In this document: piece by piece, positions 15,105 to 23,412 of the stretch
How positions within the stretch are numbered: the stretch's first letter is position 1
Layout: the number at the start of each line of letters is the position of its first letter
Source: Muribaculaceae bacterium
Lineage (GTDB): Bacteria; Bacteroidota; Bacteroidia; Bacteroidales; Muribaculaceae
Assembly: GCA_029058745.1 (NCBI GenBank)
Contig: JAIDXM010000027.1
Coordinates: 1-34,500 of the forward strand
DNA: 34,500 nt
Direction of reading: 5' to 3'
Made by a program: the position numbers and the translations under genes
Notes under the pieces: generated by a model
The model's database searches: none
Seen by the model: the letters and a program-made list of their open reading frames with translations, nothing else
What the model was told of the DNA's origin: nothing

Positions 15105-15659
15105 ATGGCAATAAATCTTGAAAAAGGGCAACGAGTAGCCGTTGAGCTTCCAAAGTTCACCATAGGACTCGGATGGGATACAAACCAGTCAAGCACAGGC
15201 GTTGACTTCGACCTTGACGCTTCCGCATTCATACTCGGAGAAAACGGCAAAATCCTTGAAGACGAGTTTTTCGTTTTCTACAACAATCTGAAATCTCCCG
15301 ATGGTGCTGTCGAGCATACCGGCGACAACCTGACCGGCGAAGGAGAGGGTGATGACGAGAGCATCAGAATCGACCTGTCAAAAATCGACCCACGGGTCTC
15401 CGAAATCACTTTCGTTGTCACTATCCACAAAGCCGATGAACGCAGGCAGAATTTCGGACAGGTGCGCAACGCGTTCATCAGGATATACAATGCAGCTGAC
15501 GGAGAGGAGATTCTACGCTATGATCTTGACGAAGATTTCTCTGTAGAAACCGCAGTGGAATTCGGACGTCTGTACAAACGCAACGGGCAGTGGAAATTTG
15601 AGGCTATAGGCACTGGACAGAAGGCAGGACTCGCGCAATATCTTGAAAAATATAACTAA
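15105..15659 (+). CDS. TerD-family calcium-binding stress protein, copy 2
   Basis: A 184-residue TerD-type protein with DFDLDASAFILGENGK (about 34-49), an acidic loop T-G-D-N-L-T-G-E-G-E-G-D-D-E (about 74-87) and the closing EDFSVETAVEFGRLYKRNGQ block. All the likely calcium-ligand aspartates seen in copy 1 are kept. It lies 69 bp after copy 1 and 16 bp before copy 3, on the same strand. Sequence divergence between copies 1 and 2 is moderate and concentrated at the ends, so both are probably functional and not a very recent tandem duplicate. Confidence 0.93.
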   Translation: MAINLEKGQRVAVELPKFTIGLGWDTNQSSTGVDFDLDASAFILGENGKILEDEFFVFYNNLKSPDGAVEHTGDNLTGEGEGDDESIRIDLSKIDPRVSEITFVVTIHKADERRQNFGQVRNAFIRIYNAADGEEILRYDLDEDFSVETAVEFGRLYKRNGQWKFEAIGTGQKAGLAQYLEKYN

Positions 15660-15675
15660 TCACACTATTCTGAAT

Positions 15676-16338
15676 ATGGCAATACGTCTTGAAAAAGGAC
15701 AAAGGATCAACCTTGAAAAAAACAATGGATCCAAACTTACAGACTTTTGTGTAGGATGCAACTGGGGAGCCATCACTTCCGGAGGATTCCTCGGTCTCGG
15801 AAAATCGGTCAAGGATGTCGATCTCGACCTGTCATGCGTCATGGTGGACGCCAACGGGAATCTTGTTGACCACATCTACTCTCCTCTTTACAAACCTGAA
15901 TTCCTCGCCCGCTATGGCATGCCTCCCGGAAAAGTGGACTCCAATGAACGCGCCCTTCACCATAGCGGTGACGACCTCAAAGGCGACCAGGATGGCGATG
16001 ACGGCCTTGACAATGAGATAATAACTGTTGATCTCAGTCGCATAAATCCTAACGTGAATCAAATTTTCTTCTTCCTTAACAACTGCGGGAAAGAAGACTT
16101 TTCTCAGATTCCTTACGCCTCCATCAGAATGTATGAGGGAACTCCAACCCGTGTGAAGGAGGTATTTGCTTCCTATGATGTCGCGGCGGAGAGTCAGTAC
16201 AAGAACATGACAGCTCTTATTATGGGCAAGCTTTACCGTCGTAACGGGGAATGGAAATTCTCCGCAATCGGTGATGCCTATCCGGATGTCAACCTTTGCG
16301 AAACCATTAGAAGAATAGTAACCAACTACGCTAAATAA
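15676..16338 (+). CDS. TerD-family stress protein, divergent copy 3
   Basis: A 220-residue TerD relative with the family start MAIRLEKGQRINLEKNNGSK, which sets the start at 15676 rather than the in-frame ATG at 15643 inside the previous gene. The first calcium motif is DVDLDLSCVMVDANGN. An insertion of about 30 residues (HIYSPLYKPEFLARYGM and beyond) precedes the acidic loop HHSGDDLKGDQDGDDGLDNE, which is longer than in copies 1 and 2. It ends with MGKLYRRNGEWKFSAIGDAY. The differences suggest a specialised paralogue. The stop is 3 bp before the first vWA gene, so the two are tightly coupled. Confidence 0.9.
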   Translation: MAIRLEKGQRINLEKNNGSKLTDFCVGCNWGAITSGGFLGLGKSVKDVDLDLSCVMVDANGNLVDHIYSPLYKPEFLARYGMPPGKVDSNERALHHSGDDLKGDQDGDDGLDNEIITVDLSRINPNVNQIFFFLNNCGKEDFSQIPYASIRMYEGTPTRVKEVFASYDVAAESQYKNMTALIMGKLYRRNGEWKFSAIGDAYPDVNLCETIRRIVTNYAK

Positions 16339-16341
16339 CCA

Positions 16342-16980
16342 ATGAGAAGACTACCGGTTTATCTGCTTCTTGACTGTTCCGGCTCTATGTTCGGAGAACC
16401 CATTGAAGCTGTCAAGAACGGCGTGCAGGTTCTTGTCTCTACACTGCGTCAGGACCCATATGCTCTTGAAACTGCCTATCTTAGTATCATCACATTCGAC
16501 AGCAACGCAAAACAGGTGGCTCCGCTCACTGAACTTGCGGCTTTCCAACAGCCAAATCTTCAGGCAAGCGGATGTACTGCACTTGGAGAAGCGCTTTCCC
16601 TGCTTTCGCAAAAAGCGGATCTGGAAGTGACCAAGACTACCATGGAGAAGAAAGGCGACTGGAAACCTCTCGTATTCATCATGACTGACGGGGAACCGAC
16701 TGATGATTTAAATAAAGGTCTCGCTGAATTCAATAAACGCAAATGGGGAATGGTGGTTGCATGCGCGGCTGGCTCCGGAGCCAACACCGACACTCTCAAG
16801 AAAATAACGGAATGTGTAGTGTCTCTCGATACCGCCGACAGCGCCACCATAAAGGCTTTCTTCAAGTGGGTGTCGGCGTCTGTCAGCTCCGGCAGCATGA
16901 AAGTCGAGGAAACAGGTGCCGAAGCAACTACCCTAAGTGAGCTTCCACCGCCACCACCTGAAGTAAACATCGTGGTTTAA
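16342..16980 (+). CDS. TerY-like von Willebrand factor A protein, copy 1
   Basis: A 212-residue single vWA domain. The metal-ion-dependent adhesion site is complete: D11-x-S13-x-S15 (LLLDCSGSM), a threonine in ASGCTALG and the later FIMTDGEPTDD. TerY proteins are cytosolic vWA proteins thought to be scaffolds or regulated by the neighbouring phosphatase and kinase. The C-terminus is proline-rich and ends LPPPPPEVNIVV, a tail shared with the second vWA copy. It starts 3 bp after TerD copy 3. Confidence 0.9.
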   Translation: MRRLPVYLLLDCSGSMFGEPIEAVKNGVQVLVSTLRQDPYALETAYLSIITFDSNAKQVAPLTELAAFQQPNLQASGCTALGEALSLLSQKADLEVTKTTMEKKGDWKPLVFIMTDGEPTDDLNKGLAEFNKRKWGMVVACAAGSGANTDTLKKITECVVSLDTADSATIKAFFKWVSASVSSGSMKVEETGAEATTLSELPPPPPEVNIVV

Positions 16981-17004
16981 ATTCCAACAAAATAATTCAA
17001 AGAA

Positions 17005-17382
17005 ATGGCAACACTTGAAGAACTCAAGAAAGAACTTCTTACAGACGGAGTTATCGATGCTGCGGAGGTTGCGCAACTTAAAGAGACTCTATACGCCGAC
17101 GGATTAATAGACAAGGAAGAGGCTGATTTCCTTTTTGAGCTTAACGACGCGGTAAGCGGCAAAGAAAACGCACCCGAATGGAATGCCTTCTTCACACAGG
17201 CAATCTGCGACTTCCTCCTAAAAGACGAGGTTACGCCTGGCGAAATCGACGCAGCTGAAGAAGCATGGCTCATCGCCAAGGTAAAAAACGACGGTCAGGT
17301 AGATGATGCTGAAAAGGCTCTTCTCCGTGCAATCAAGGCTCAGGCAAATAAATTCCCCGCCAGTCTTGAAGCACTCCTATGA
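17005..17382 (+). CDS. Small acidic helical protein with EF-hand-like repeats, TerB-like
   Basis: A 125-residue acidic protein containing four related segments of the form DGxIDxxExxxL: DGVIDAAEVAQL, DGLIDKEEADFL, EIDAAEEAWL and DGQVDDAEKALL. This resembles the DG-x-x-D-x-x-E helices of TerB-like proteins and the calcium loops of EF hands. It lacks the full 12-residue EF-hand spacing, so calcium binding is a guess. TerB proteins bind metal and associate with the membrane in other Ter systems. It lies 24 bp after vWA copy 1, and its stop codon is inside the left end of a 64-bp palindrome. I am confident it is a real gene and less so of the family name. Confidence 0.65.
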   Translation: MATLEELKKELLTDGVIDAAEVAQLKETLYADGLIDKEEADFLFELNDAVSGKENAPEWNAFFTQAICDFLLKDEVTPGEIDAAEEAWLIAKVKNDGQVDDAEKALLRAIKAQANKFPASLEALL

Positions 17383-17442
17383 TTGAAACTCCACTTCAGT
17401 CTTTCCTACGCGTAGGAAAGACTGAAGTGGAGTTTCAATCAT
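17379..17442. repeat. 64-bp perfect loopless palindrome
   Basis: The arms 17379-17410 and 17411-17442 are exact reverse complements with no spacer, centred on ACGCGT. The left arm contains the stop codon of the TerB-like gene. There is no T-run directly after the right arm. In RNA it would fold into a very long hairpin separating the first five genes of the cluster from the rest, possibly as a partial terminator, an RNase III-type processing site or a stabiliser of the upstream transcript end. Confidence 0.9.
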
Positions 17443-17506
17443 GCCTATCTATGCCTCACCTTTTCCACAATTTTTGAAATAAATCACGTCAATAACATTA
17501 CAAATT

Positions 17507-18142
17507 ATGAGACGTCTTCCCGTTTATCTTCTCATAGACACCTCCGGATCTATGCGTGGCGAACCGATTGAGTCCGTAAAGGTTGGCCTTGAAGCTATGG
17601 TTTCAAGCCTCCGTCAGGATCCTTTCGCATTGGAATCCGTGAATATCAGCATCATCACTTATGACCGTGAGGTGAAACAGATACTGCCGCTCACCCCTCT
17701 TGATGAGCTTCAGCTTCCGGAAATCACCACTCCGGAAAGTGGCCCCACACACACCGGGCAGGCCTTGAAACTACTTTGCGAGAGAATTGACCAGGAAGTA
17801 CGATTGAGCACTCCTGAACAGAAAGGCGACTGGATGCCTCTACTATTCATTATGACTGATGGAAAGCCTTCTGACAGTCAGCTATACAAGGAGATGATTC
17901 CTGAAGTGAAGAAACGTCATTTTGCCAGTATCGTAGCCTGTGCCGCCGGTATGAGCGCGAGAACTGAACCGCTTAAACAACTGACTGATGAAGTCTATTC
18001 CCTTGATACTGTTGACAGTACCGCTTTCAGAAAATTTTTCAAATGGGTGTCTGACTCAATCGGTGTCGGCAACCGAAGCATAGGAGCAACCGAAGAACTT
18101 GTCCTCCCTCCTCCTCCGGCGGAAGTCAATGTAATCATCTAA
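17507..18142 (+). CDS. TerY-like von Willebrand factor A protein, copy 2
   Basis: A 211-residue single vWA domain closely related to copy 1. It opens MRRLPVYLLIDTSGSM with the metal site D11-x-S13-x-S15, has a threonine in GPTHTGQAL and FIMTDGKPSD. The C-terminal tail LPPPPAEVNVII matches copy 1, pointing to a conserved short docking or autoinhibitory peptide. It begins 65 bp after the palindrome with no strong new promoter visible, so it depends either on read-through or on an undetected promoter. The AIM24-family gene follows 12 bp downstream. Confidence 0.9.
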   Translation: MRRLPVYLLIDTSGSMRGEPIESVKVGLEAMVSSLRQDPFALESVNISIITYDREVKQILPLTPLDELQLPEITTPESGPTHTGQALKLLCERIDQEVRLSTPEQKGDWMPLLFIMTDGKPSDSQLYKEMIPEVKKRHFASIVACAAGMSARTEPLKQLTDEVYSLDTVDSTAFRKFFKWVSDSIGVGNRSIGATEELVLPPPPAEVNVII

Positions 18143-18154
18143 TTTATTATTGAC

Positions 18155-18790
18155 ATGAATTGTAAGCTTGTAGGTCAATTCGTCCAGCACCTCGAAGTGA
18201 CATTGTTGCCTGGTGAGGACTTTTTTGCAGAGAAAGGATCGGTAATCTATCTCGAGGCAGGGATAGAGAAAGAACTTAGTTTCAACGGGTCTGGCATCGG
18301 AAGAATTCTGGGGGCAAAACTCTCCGGAGAATCTCTGTTTATACTCCGTATGTATAACAACACCAATATTCCCCGAAAGCTTGTGATTGGAAGCCGTTAT
18401 GGACTTCTGCATGTCAAGCTTAACGGAGAGACCATGATTTGCCACAGGGGCGTATATGTGGGTTCTAACAATAAGGTGAATGTGACAACGAAACTCTCTA
18501 TTGCCGGCTTGACCGGAGGTATGGGACTGTTGTTGCAGAAGATTCAAGGGAATTCAACAGTATTTCTCGACACAAAAGGCTCTCCTATCACAATCAATCT
18601 GCAATATGGCGAAACCATAGAAGTTGACGAAGACCATATTATCGCTCTTCTCAACATAAATGAGAGTCAGATGCAGTCAAATTGGTCGTTGGGAAATCTC
18701 CTCGGAGGTGAAGGATTGAGCATGATGCGGGTCACCGGTCCCGGAACTGTATATCTGTCTCCAAGCAAATTCTACACCCCGACTCAATGA
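18155..18790 (+). CDS. AIM24/TIGR00266-family protein
   Basis: A 211-residue protein with the beta-rich fold of the AIM24 family. Visible features are LLPGEDFFAEKGSVIYLEAG near the start, repeated glycine-rich segments (GLTGGMGLLLQKIQGNSTVFL), EVDEDHIIALL and the late GGEGLSMMRVTGPGTVYLSP block. The mitochondrial namesake is needed for inner-membrane organisation; bacterial members have no established function but recur in Ter-type clusters. There is no signal peptide, so it is cytosolic or membrane-peripheral. It lies between two vWA genes, 12 bp after copy 2. Confidence 0.85.
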   Translation: MNCKLVGQFVQHLEVTLLPGEDFFAEKGSVIYLEAGIEKELSFNGSGIGRILGAKLSGESLFILRMYNNTNIPRKLVIGSRYGLLHVKLNGETMICHRGVYVGSNNKVNVTTKLSIAGLTGGMGLLLQKIQGNSTVFLDTKGSPITINLQYGETIEVDEDHIIALLNINESQMQSNWSLGNLLGGEGLSMMRVTGPGTVYLSPSKFYTPTQ

Positions 18791-18862
18791 TTGACTGTCA
18801 GTACACATACGCCCCATTCTATATCTCACATATCCACTTTCATCCGAAACACGTTTAAAAGC

Positions 18863-19906
18863 ATGCGTAGATTACCAGTTTATTTCCTCGTCGATGTGTC
18901 TGAATCTATGGTTGGCCTTCCCATCCAACAGGTTCAGGAAGGGATGCGCACCATCATCCAGAGTCTCCGTGTTGACCCATATGCCCTGGAGACTGTCTTT
19001 GTCTCGGTCATAGTATTCGCCGGGAAAGCTATGGTCCTGTCGCCTCTGACTGAGATTTACAATTTCTATCCACCCTCTTTCCCGATTGGTGGAGGGACTT
19101 CTCTGGGGAAAGCACTTGAGTGTCTGATGGATGATATGGACAACAACTTGCAGAAGACCACCCTTGAGAAAAAAGGTGACTGGAAGCCTATTGTATTCCT
19201 GTTCACAGATGGGAATCCCACTGACGAGTTCACGGCTGACTTCCGACGTTGGAATGAGAAATATCGTCGCCACTGCAATCTGATTGCTGTTTCAATCGGC
19301 GACAATGTGAATATCCTGACCCTCGCACAAATCACCGACAATATATTGCTGTTAAAAGACACCGGGCCTGAATCTTTCTCCGCTTTTTTCAAATGGGTTA
19401 CCGCTTCCATTAAAACCACAAGCATGTCGGTTGGTGAGGACTGTTCTGATGAGATTAAGCTCCCTCCCACATCTGGAATCAATCTTGAAAAGATTGACCC
19501 TCGGACATACAATGGCAATACCGACGAGAATTTCGCTGTGATACACGGACGATGCCAGACTTCCGGACACGATTACCTAATCAAATACGCCCGCAGAAAC
19601 CATGGCTCCGAAAATTCCGGTTATCGCGACAGCAGACTGTTCAGGCTTGTTGGCGCCTATCCCATCGACAATGCAAAATACGCATCCCTGTCTTCGGGTA
19701 GCCAGGCGAAAATCAACACAAGGACTCTTCTTGGAGTTCCCACGTGTCCATGTTGCGGCAACCAGACTGCTGTCGTCGTGTGTGAATGCGGCAATGTATT
19801 CTGTGTTGGTGAGAGCGACTACAACAAGTGTCCCTGGTGTGGCGTGCATGGGACACTTGAACAAGCAGATGAATACGGCATTAATGTAGCAAGGGGATTG
19901 GGTTAA
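18863..19906 (+). CDS. TerY-like vWA protein with C-terminal zinc ribbon, copy 3
   Basis: A 347-residue protein. The vWA domain (about 1-205) has the metal site D11-x-S13-x-S15 (FLVDVSESM), GGGTSLGKAL and LFTDGNPTDE. The second half (about 210-347) is a TerY-C type region with two CxxC-type knuckles (CPCCG and CECG, then CPWCG) that should bind zinc. This is the arrangement of the TerY of TerY-P triads. The start was set at MRRLPVYF, matching the other two copies; an upstream TTG at 18791 would only add residues without similarity. The PP2C gene follows 15 bp later. Confidence 0.9.
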   Translation: MRRLPVYFLVDVSESMVGLPIQQVQEGMRTIIQSLRVDPYALETVFVSVIVFAGKAMVLSPLTEIYNFYPPSFPIGGGTSLGKALECLMDDMDNNLQKTTLEKKGDWKPIVFLFTDGNPTDEFTADFRRWNEKYRRHCNLIAVSIGDNVNILTLAQITDNILLLKDTGPESFSAFFKWVTASIKTTSMSVGEDCSDEIKLPPTSGINLEKIDPRTYNGNTDENFAVIHGRCQTSGHDYLIKYARRNHGSENSGYRDSRLFRLVGAYPIDNAKYASLSSGSQAKINTRTLLGVPTCPCCGNQTAVVVCECGNVFCVGESDYNKCPWCGVHGTLEQADEYGINVARGLG

Positions 19907-19921
19907 GATTAATACAGGATT

Positions 19922-21385
19922 ATGAACAGGACAGATCGTTTAAGAAACAAGACAGCCGGGAAAGCATTACGGATTAACGAATCGGCAAGGGCTATTGAAA
20001 AAGCCTTGAGACTCGCGGGCGTTCCCTCTTCCGATAAGGAGTCCTTCCTGAATTGGGCTGTCGTTTCCTTATGGGATACATTCAAAGAAGAACGTATGAA
20101 CAAACGTATAATTATAGAAAATGAAATCCGCCAACTCGGACTTCGGTTCCCGAACGGAACAGTGAACAAGGAATACTCCGTGGAATTCGAGCTTCCGACT
20201 GACAAAATATCTGACATTAGAATTGTGGGGGCTGAAGAACTCGGCCTGACTCTCACTGTCGGAGATGGCGGTATCTGCTCTCTTTGCGGCAAACCTACCG
20301 CACCGGGGGACTTCTCTCTGAGACTCCTTTACAAGACAGTTGAAGGAGAACCGGTGTCTGAGCTGGTGGTTCCTGTGGCATTCAACCCGGACCCTCGTTC
20401 CATATGGAAGAACAATAAGACCAAGCCCGGCATTCCATATTATAAACCCGACACTGATTCGGAATATATAAAAGTAAAGGCCGGTAGAGACGGCTCCCAA
20501 AGGAAAGACATAGTGGCCGCGAGCAAACGTGGCAGAAGCCATGCTCACGAAGGCAAGGCACGCGATGACCATTTCAGCCTTTATCATTGTGACGAGTCAG
20601 ACTGGTATATATTGGCTGTTGCCGACGGCGCCGGTTCCGCCAAGTACTCTCGCAAAGGGTCGGAGATTGCATGCAGGACCGTGATTGACCATTGTAAGAG
20701 CCTTCTCATCGACAACCCTGAATTTGAGGCTTCCATTCGTGAATATGAGGCAGACCGCGATAACCAGGAAAAAAGGACCAACCTGACGCGCCATGTAATC
20801 AGCATAATATTCAAAGGTGCCACTACCGCTCATGAGGCTATTAAGAAAGAATCAGCAAGACGGGAGGCCGAGACATCCGAAGGTGTCAGGCTAAAGGACT
20901 ACGCCACTACGCTCATGTTTGCGGTGTGCAAAAAATATGATTTCGGTTGGTTTATCGCATCCTTCTGGGTAGGAGACGGTGCAATGTGTCTCTTTGATGC
21001 AGAAAACAAAACTGCAAAACTGCTTGGCACTCCAGACGAAGGAGAGTTTTCGGGTCAGACACGCTTCCTGACAATGCCTGAGATATTCCGCGACCCGGAT
21101 GTTGTCAGCAAACGTCTCCGTATGGCTATCGTGCCTGACTTCACAGCACTTTTCCTGATGAGCGACGGCATTTCCGACCCGATGTTTGAGACGGATAAAA
21201 ATCTCAACGACTATGCAAAATGGGAAGAGTTCTACAATAACCTCAAAGCCGGCTTCCCGGATGATGACATTGACGGTGTTGACCTCTCCGACGATAACGA
21301 GTCTTCTAAAGACCAGCTCTTAGGTTGGCTCGATTTCTGGAGTCCCGGCAACCATGATGACCGAACAATAGCAATCCTTTATTAA
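19922..21385 (+). CDS. PP2C-family protein phosphatase of a TerY-P triad
   Basis: A 487-residue protein. Residues about 1-190 form an N-terminal region with a helical start, then a beta-rich segment containing a single CSLCG knuckle and PGIPYYKPD. The PP2C domain (about 195-487) has the metal-binding motifs RDDHF (214-218), VADGAGSAKYSRKG (from 233), FWVGDGAMCLFD, MSDGISDP and the closing DDRTIAIL. All the acidic residues needed for the two-metal centre appear present. It should dephosphorylate serine/threonine on the vWA protein, the kinase or TerD proteins. It sits between the third vWA gene and the kinase, as in published TerY-P triads. Confidence 0.92.
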   Translation: MNRTDRLRNKTAGKALRINESARAIEKALRLAGVPSSDKESFLNWAVVSLWDTFKEERMNKRIIIENEIRQLGLRFPNGTVNKEYSVEFELPTDKISDIRIVGAEELGLTLTVGDGGICSLCGKPTAPGDFSLRLLYKTVEGEPVSELVVPVAFNPDPRSIWKNNKTKPGIPYYKPDTDSEYIKVKAGRDGSQRKDIVAASKRGRSHAHEGKARDDHFSLYHCDESDWYILAVADGAGSAKYSRKGSEIACRTVIDHCKSLLIDNPEFEASIREYEADRDNQEKRTNLTRHVISIIFKGATTAHEAIKKESARREAETSEGVRLKDYATTLMFAVCKKYDFGWFIASFWVGDGAMCLFDAENKTAKLLGTPDEGEFSGQTRFLTMPEIFRDPDVVSKRLRMAIVPDFTALFLMSDGISDPMFETDKNLNDYAKWEEFYNNLKAGFPDDDIDGVDLSDDNESSKDQLLGWLDFWSPGNHDDRTIAILY

Positions 21386-21396
21386 ATAGTACTGTT

Positions 21397-22878
21397 ATGG
21401 CACAAACAATCAAACTTACAGCAACCGACGGAACTCCTGTCGAGTTTGTGGATGAAGTCATCGGCAGCGGTGCTATGAAGGATGTCTATTTCAGCCCCGA
21501 CAAAAGTTATGTGGTGGGTTTCTTTCGCACCCCTCAGGATGCCAATGCAAAGGATCGCCTCCAAAATATCGTAGGAAAATATAGAGACAAGATTTTCGGA
21601 CAGATAGGCGGAGACTATTGGGAAAATCTTTTCTGCTGGCCCACAAAACTTGTAGAATGGAATGGTAAGTTGGGCATTGTATGCCCGGCCTACCAGAAAC
21701 ATTTTTTCTTCAAGGATGGAATGTTCAAGGGGAAGGAAAAGGAAGGCAAGTGGTTTGCTTCTGCAAAACTTCGCAACAAGTTTCTAAAACCCGACCAGAA
21801 AGGAACATGGCTTACTCACTATCACATGTGCCTCCAGATAGCCCGTGCTGTCCGTAGGCTTCATGCCGCCGGACTCGCACATTCCGACCTCTCCTACAAG
21901 AATGTCCTTGTTGACCCGGAAAGCGGGCGTGCCGCAGTCATCGACTGTGACGGTCTCGTTGTCCCCGGCAAGTACCCGCCGGATGTCGTAGGCACCCCTG
22001 ACTTTATCGCGCCGGAGGTTCTTCAGACCCGTGCATTGAAACTCGATGACCCCGCCAAGAAACTGCCAAGCATCCAGACCGACCGTCATGCCCTGGCTGT
22101 TTTGATCTACATGTATCTTCTCAATCGTCATCCCCTTCGTGGAGGCAAGGTAAACGACCTTGACGCCGCCAAGGATGAGGAATTGTCTATGGGGGCCAAA
22201 GCCTTGTTTGTGGAACACCCTACCGACAAAAGCAACAGACCGAAAATCGACAATCTGGCCCCCTCGGAACTTCCCCAGGGTGACGTATGGAAAAGGCCAT
22301 ACACGATATGCGGTCCCTATCTCAAGGAACTCTTTGACAGGGCATTCATCTCCGGATTGCACGACCCTTCCAAACGTCCCACTGCTGATGAATGGGAGAG
22401 CGCATTGGTAAAGACAACCGACCTCATGCAGCCTTGTCAGAATCCAAATTGCGAGGCTCACTGGTTTGTGTTCGACAACTCGACTAAGCCTAAATGCCCG
22501 TTCTGCGGAACGGAATATCATGGGCAACTTCCTGTCCTTAATCTCTATTACTCCCCGGCTAAGGGCAATTTCCGTCCCGAGAATTATAGGCTTATGGTCT
22601 ATGACAAGCAATCACTCTATATGTGGCATGTGAACCGTCTTGTCACTCCAAATGAACGAATAAAACCTGAAGACAAGAAACCGGTCGGAGACTTCCATTT
22701 CCACAACGGGAAGTGGATTCTTATCAACCGTCGTCTCCATGACATGTGGGATGTCTCCGGACAACCAAAACGCCAGATTAAAGTAGGTGAGTTTGTGGAA
22801 TTGACAGAAGGACGCAAGATTCTTCTGTCAGGAGAAGATGGAGGCCGTCTGATTGTTGTCCAATTAGTGAATAATTGA
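21397..22878 (+). CDS. Atypical Ser/Thr kinase with zinc ribbon (TerY-P triad)
   Basis: A 493-residue protein. The kinase domain (about 15-345) has a glycine-containing loop (IGSGAMKDVYF), the catalytic loop HSDLSYKN (H162, D164, N169), D-C-D-G (183-186) where DFG is expected, and an APE-like FIAPEV. The beta-3 strand reads SYVVGFFR with no obvious VAIK lysine, so nucleotide binding may use another residue such as K28. A zinc knuckle (CQNPNC with CPFCG) lies at about 347-370, followed by a beta-rich C-terminal domain of unknown type. It is 11 bp from the phosphatase gene. The usual role is to phosphorylate the partner proteins of the triad; activity here is inferred from motifs. Confidence 0.88.
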   Translation: MAQTIKLTATDGTPVEFVDEVIGSGAMKDVYFSPDKSYVVGFFRTPQDANAKDRLQNIVGKYRDKIFGQIGGDYWENLFCWPTKLVEWNGKLGIVCPAYQKHFFFKDGMFKGKEKEGKWFASAKLRNKFLKPDQKGTWLTHYHMCLQIARAVRRLHAAGLAHSDLSYKNVLVDPESGRAAVIDCDGLVVPGKYPPDVVGTPDFIAPEVLQTRALKLDDPAKKLPSIQTDRHALAVLIYMYLLNRHPLRGGKVNDLDAAKDEELSMGAKALFVEHPTDKSNRPKIDNLAPSELPQGDVWKRPYTICGPYLKELFDRAFISGLHDPSKRPTADEWESALVKTTDLMQPCQNPNCEAHWFVFDNSTKPKCPFCGTEYHGQLPVLNLYYSPAKGNFRPENYRLMVYDKQSLYMWHVNRLVTPNERIKPEDKKPVGDFHFHNGKWILINRRLHDMWDVSGQPKRQIKVGEFVELTEGRKILLSGEDGGRLIVVQLVNN

Positions 22879-22919
22879 TATTATTCCTGAAACATTCTGA
22901 CAATTTCACGTTTGTTTTA

Positions 22920-22949
22920 TTGAGAATGTCTTCACAAAACATATCTTTC
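22920..22949 (+). promoter_or_regulatory. Possible internal promoter before the SPFH-tail gene
   Basis: TTG (22920-22922), a 19-bp spacer and TATCTTTC (22942-22949) form a near match with the final G replaced by C. It would give a nearly leaderless transcript for the next gene. Confidence 0.3.
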
Positions 22950-22956
22950 ACAATAA

Positions 22957-23388
22957 ATGGTTATGAATAACTATAACAATCAACTAAATTTAACCCCTAA
23001 GCTCATGAAAGGAGCCATCTGGACAATTGCAGCTATCGTCATGTTTGTAGTCGCCATGGCGTTTATTCGCCCATGGTATAATGTATGGTCGCAGGAGATG
23101 GAAGGCAAAGCCGAGTTCGCGAAAGCGGAACAGAACCGCAAAATCAAGATTGAAGAGGCGAGAGCCAACCTTGAGGCTGAGAAACTTAACGCCCAGGCTG
23201 AAATAGAGCGTGCCAAAGGCGCGGCCGAGGCTATACGTATTGAGAACGGAAGCATCACACCGACATATATACAGTATCTTTGGGTACGTCAGCAATCTGA
23301 CCTCAGCAACAAGACAGTGATATACGTGCCGACAGAGACCAATCTGCCGATACTTGAATCCACGAGGGCTATGTCATTGCCAAAATAA
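22957..23388 (+). CDS. Membrane-anchored SPFH/prohibitin C-terminal-like protein
   Basis: A 143-residue protein with a short N-terminus and one membrane span (about 20-40, ending AFIRPWY). A charged Ala/Glu/Lys helix follows (about 48-95). It ends in a segment typical of stomatin/prohibitin C-termini (AEAIRIENGSITPTYIQYLW and ETNLPIL). The SPFH core itself is missing; the transmembrane helix is joined directly to the coiled-coil tail. SPFH proteins organise membrane microdomains and proteases, so this may be a membrane platform for the Ter proteins. The start could be the second Met at 22963. It lies 24 bp before the calcium ATPase. Confidence 0.7.
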   Translation: MVMNNYNNQLNLTPKLMKGAIWTIAAIVMFVVAMAFIRPWYNVWSQEMEGKAEFAKAEQNRKIKIEEARANLEAEKLNAQAEIERAKGAAEAIRIENGSITPTYIQYLWVRQQSDLSNKTVIYVPTETNLPILESTRAMSLPK

Positions 23389-23412
23389 CAACATAACATT
23401 ATATAAATAAGA

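Noticed and set aside
17379..17442. Possible CRISPR repeats, because the palindrome arms begin with GATTGAAAC
   Set aside because: Only one inverted pair is present, with no spacers, no further copies and no cas genes.
21784..22611. 275-codon minus-strand frame inside the kinase gene
   Set aside because: It is a shadow of the kinase coding sequence with no recognisable protein features.
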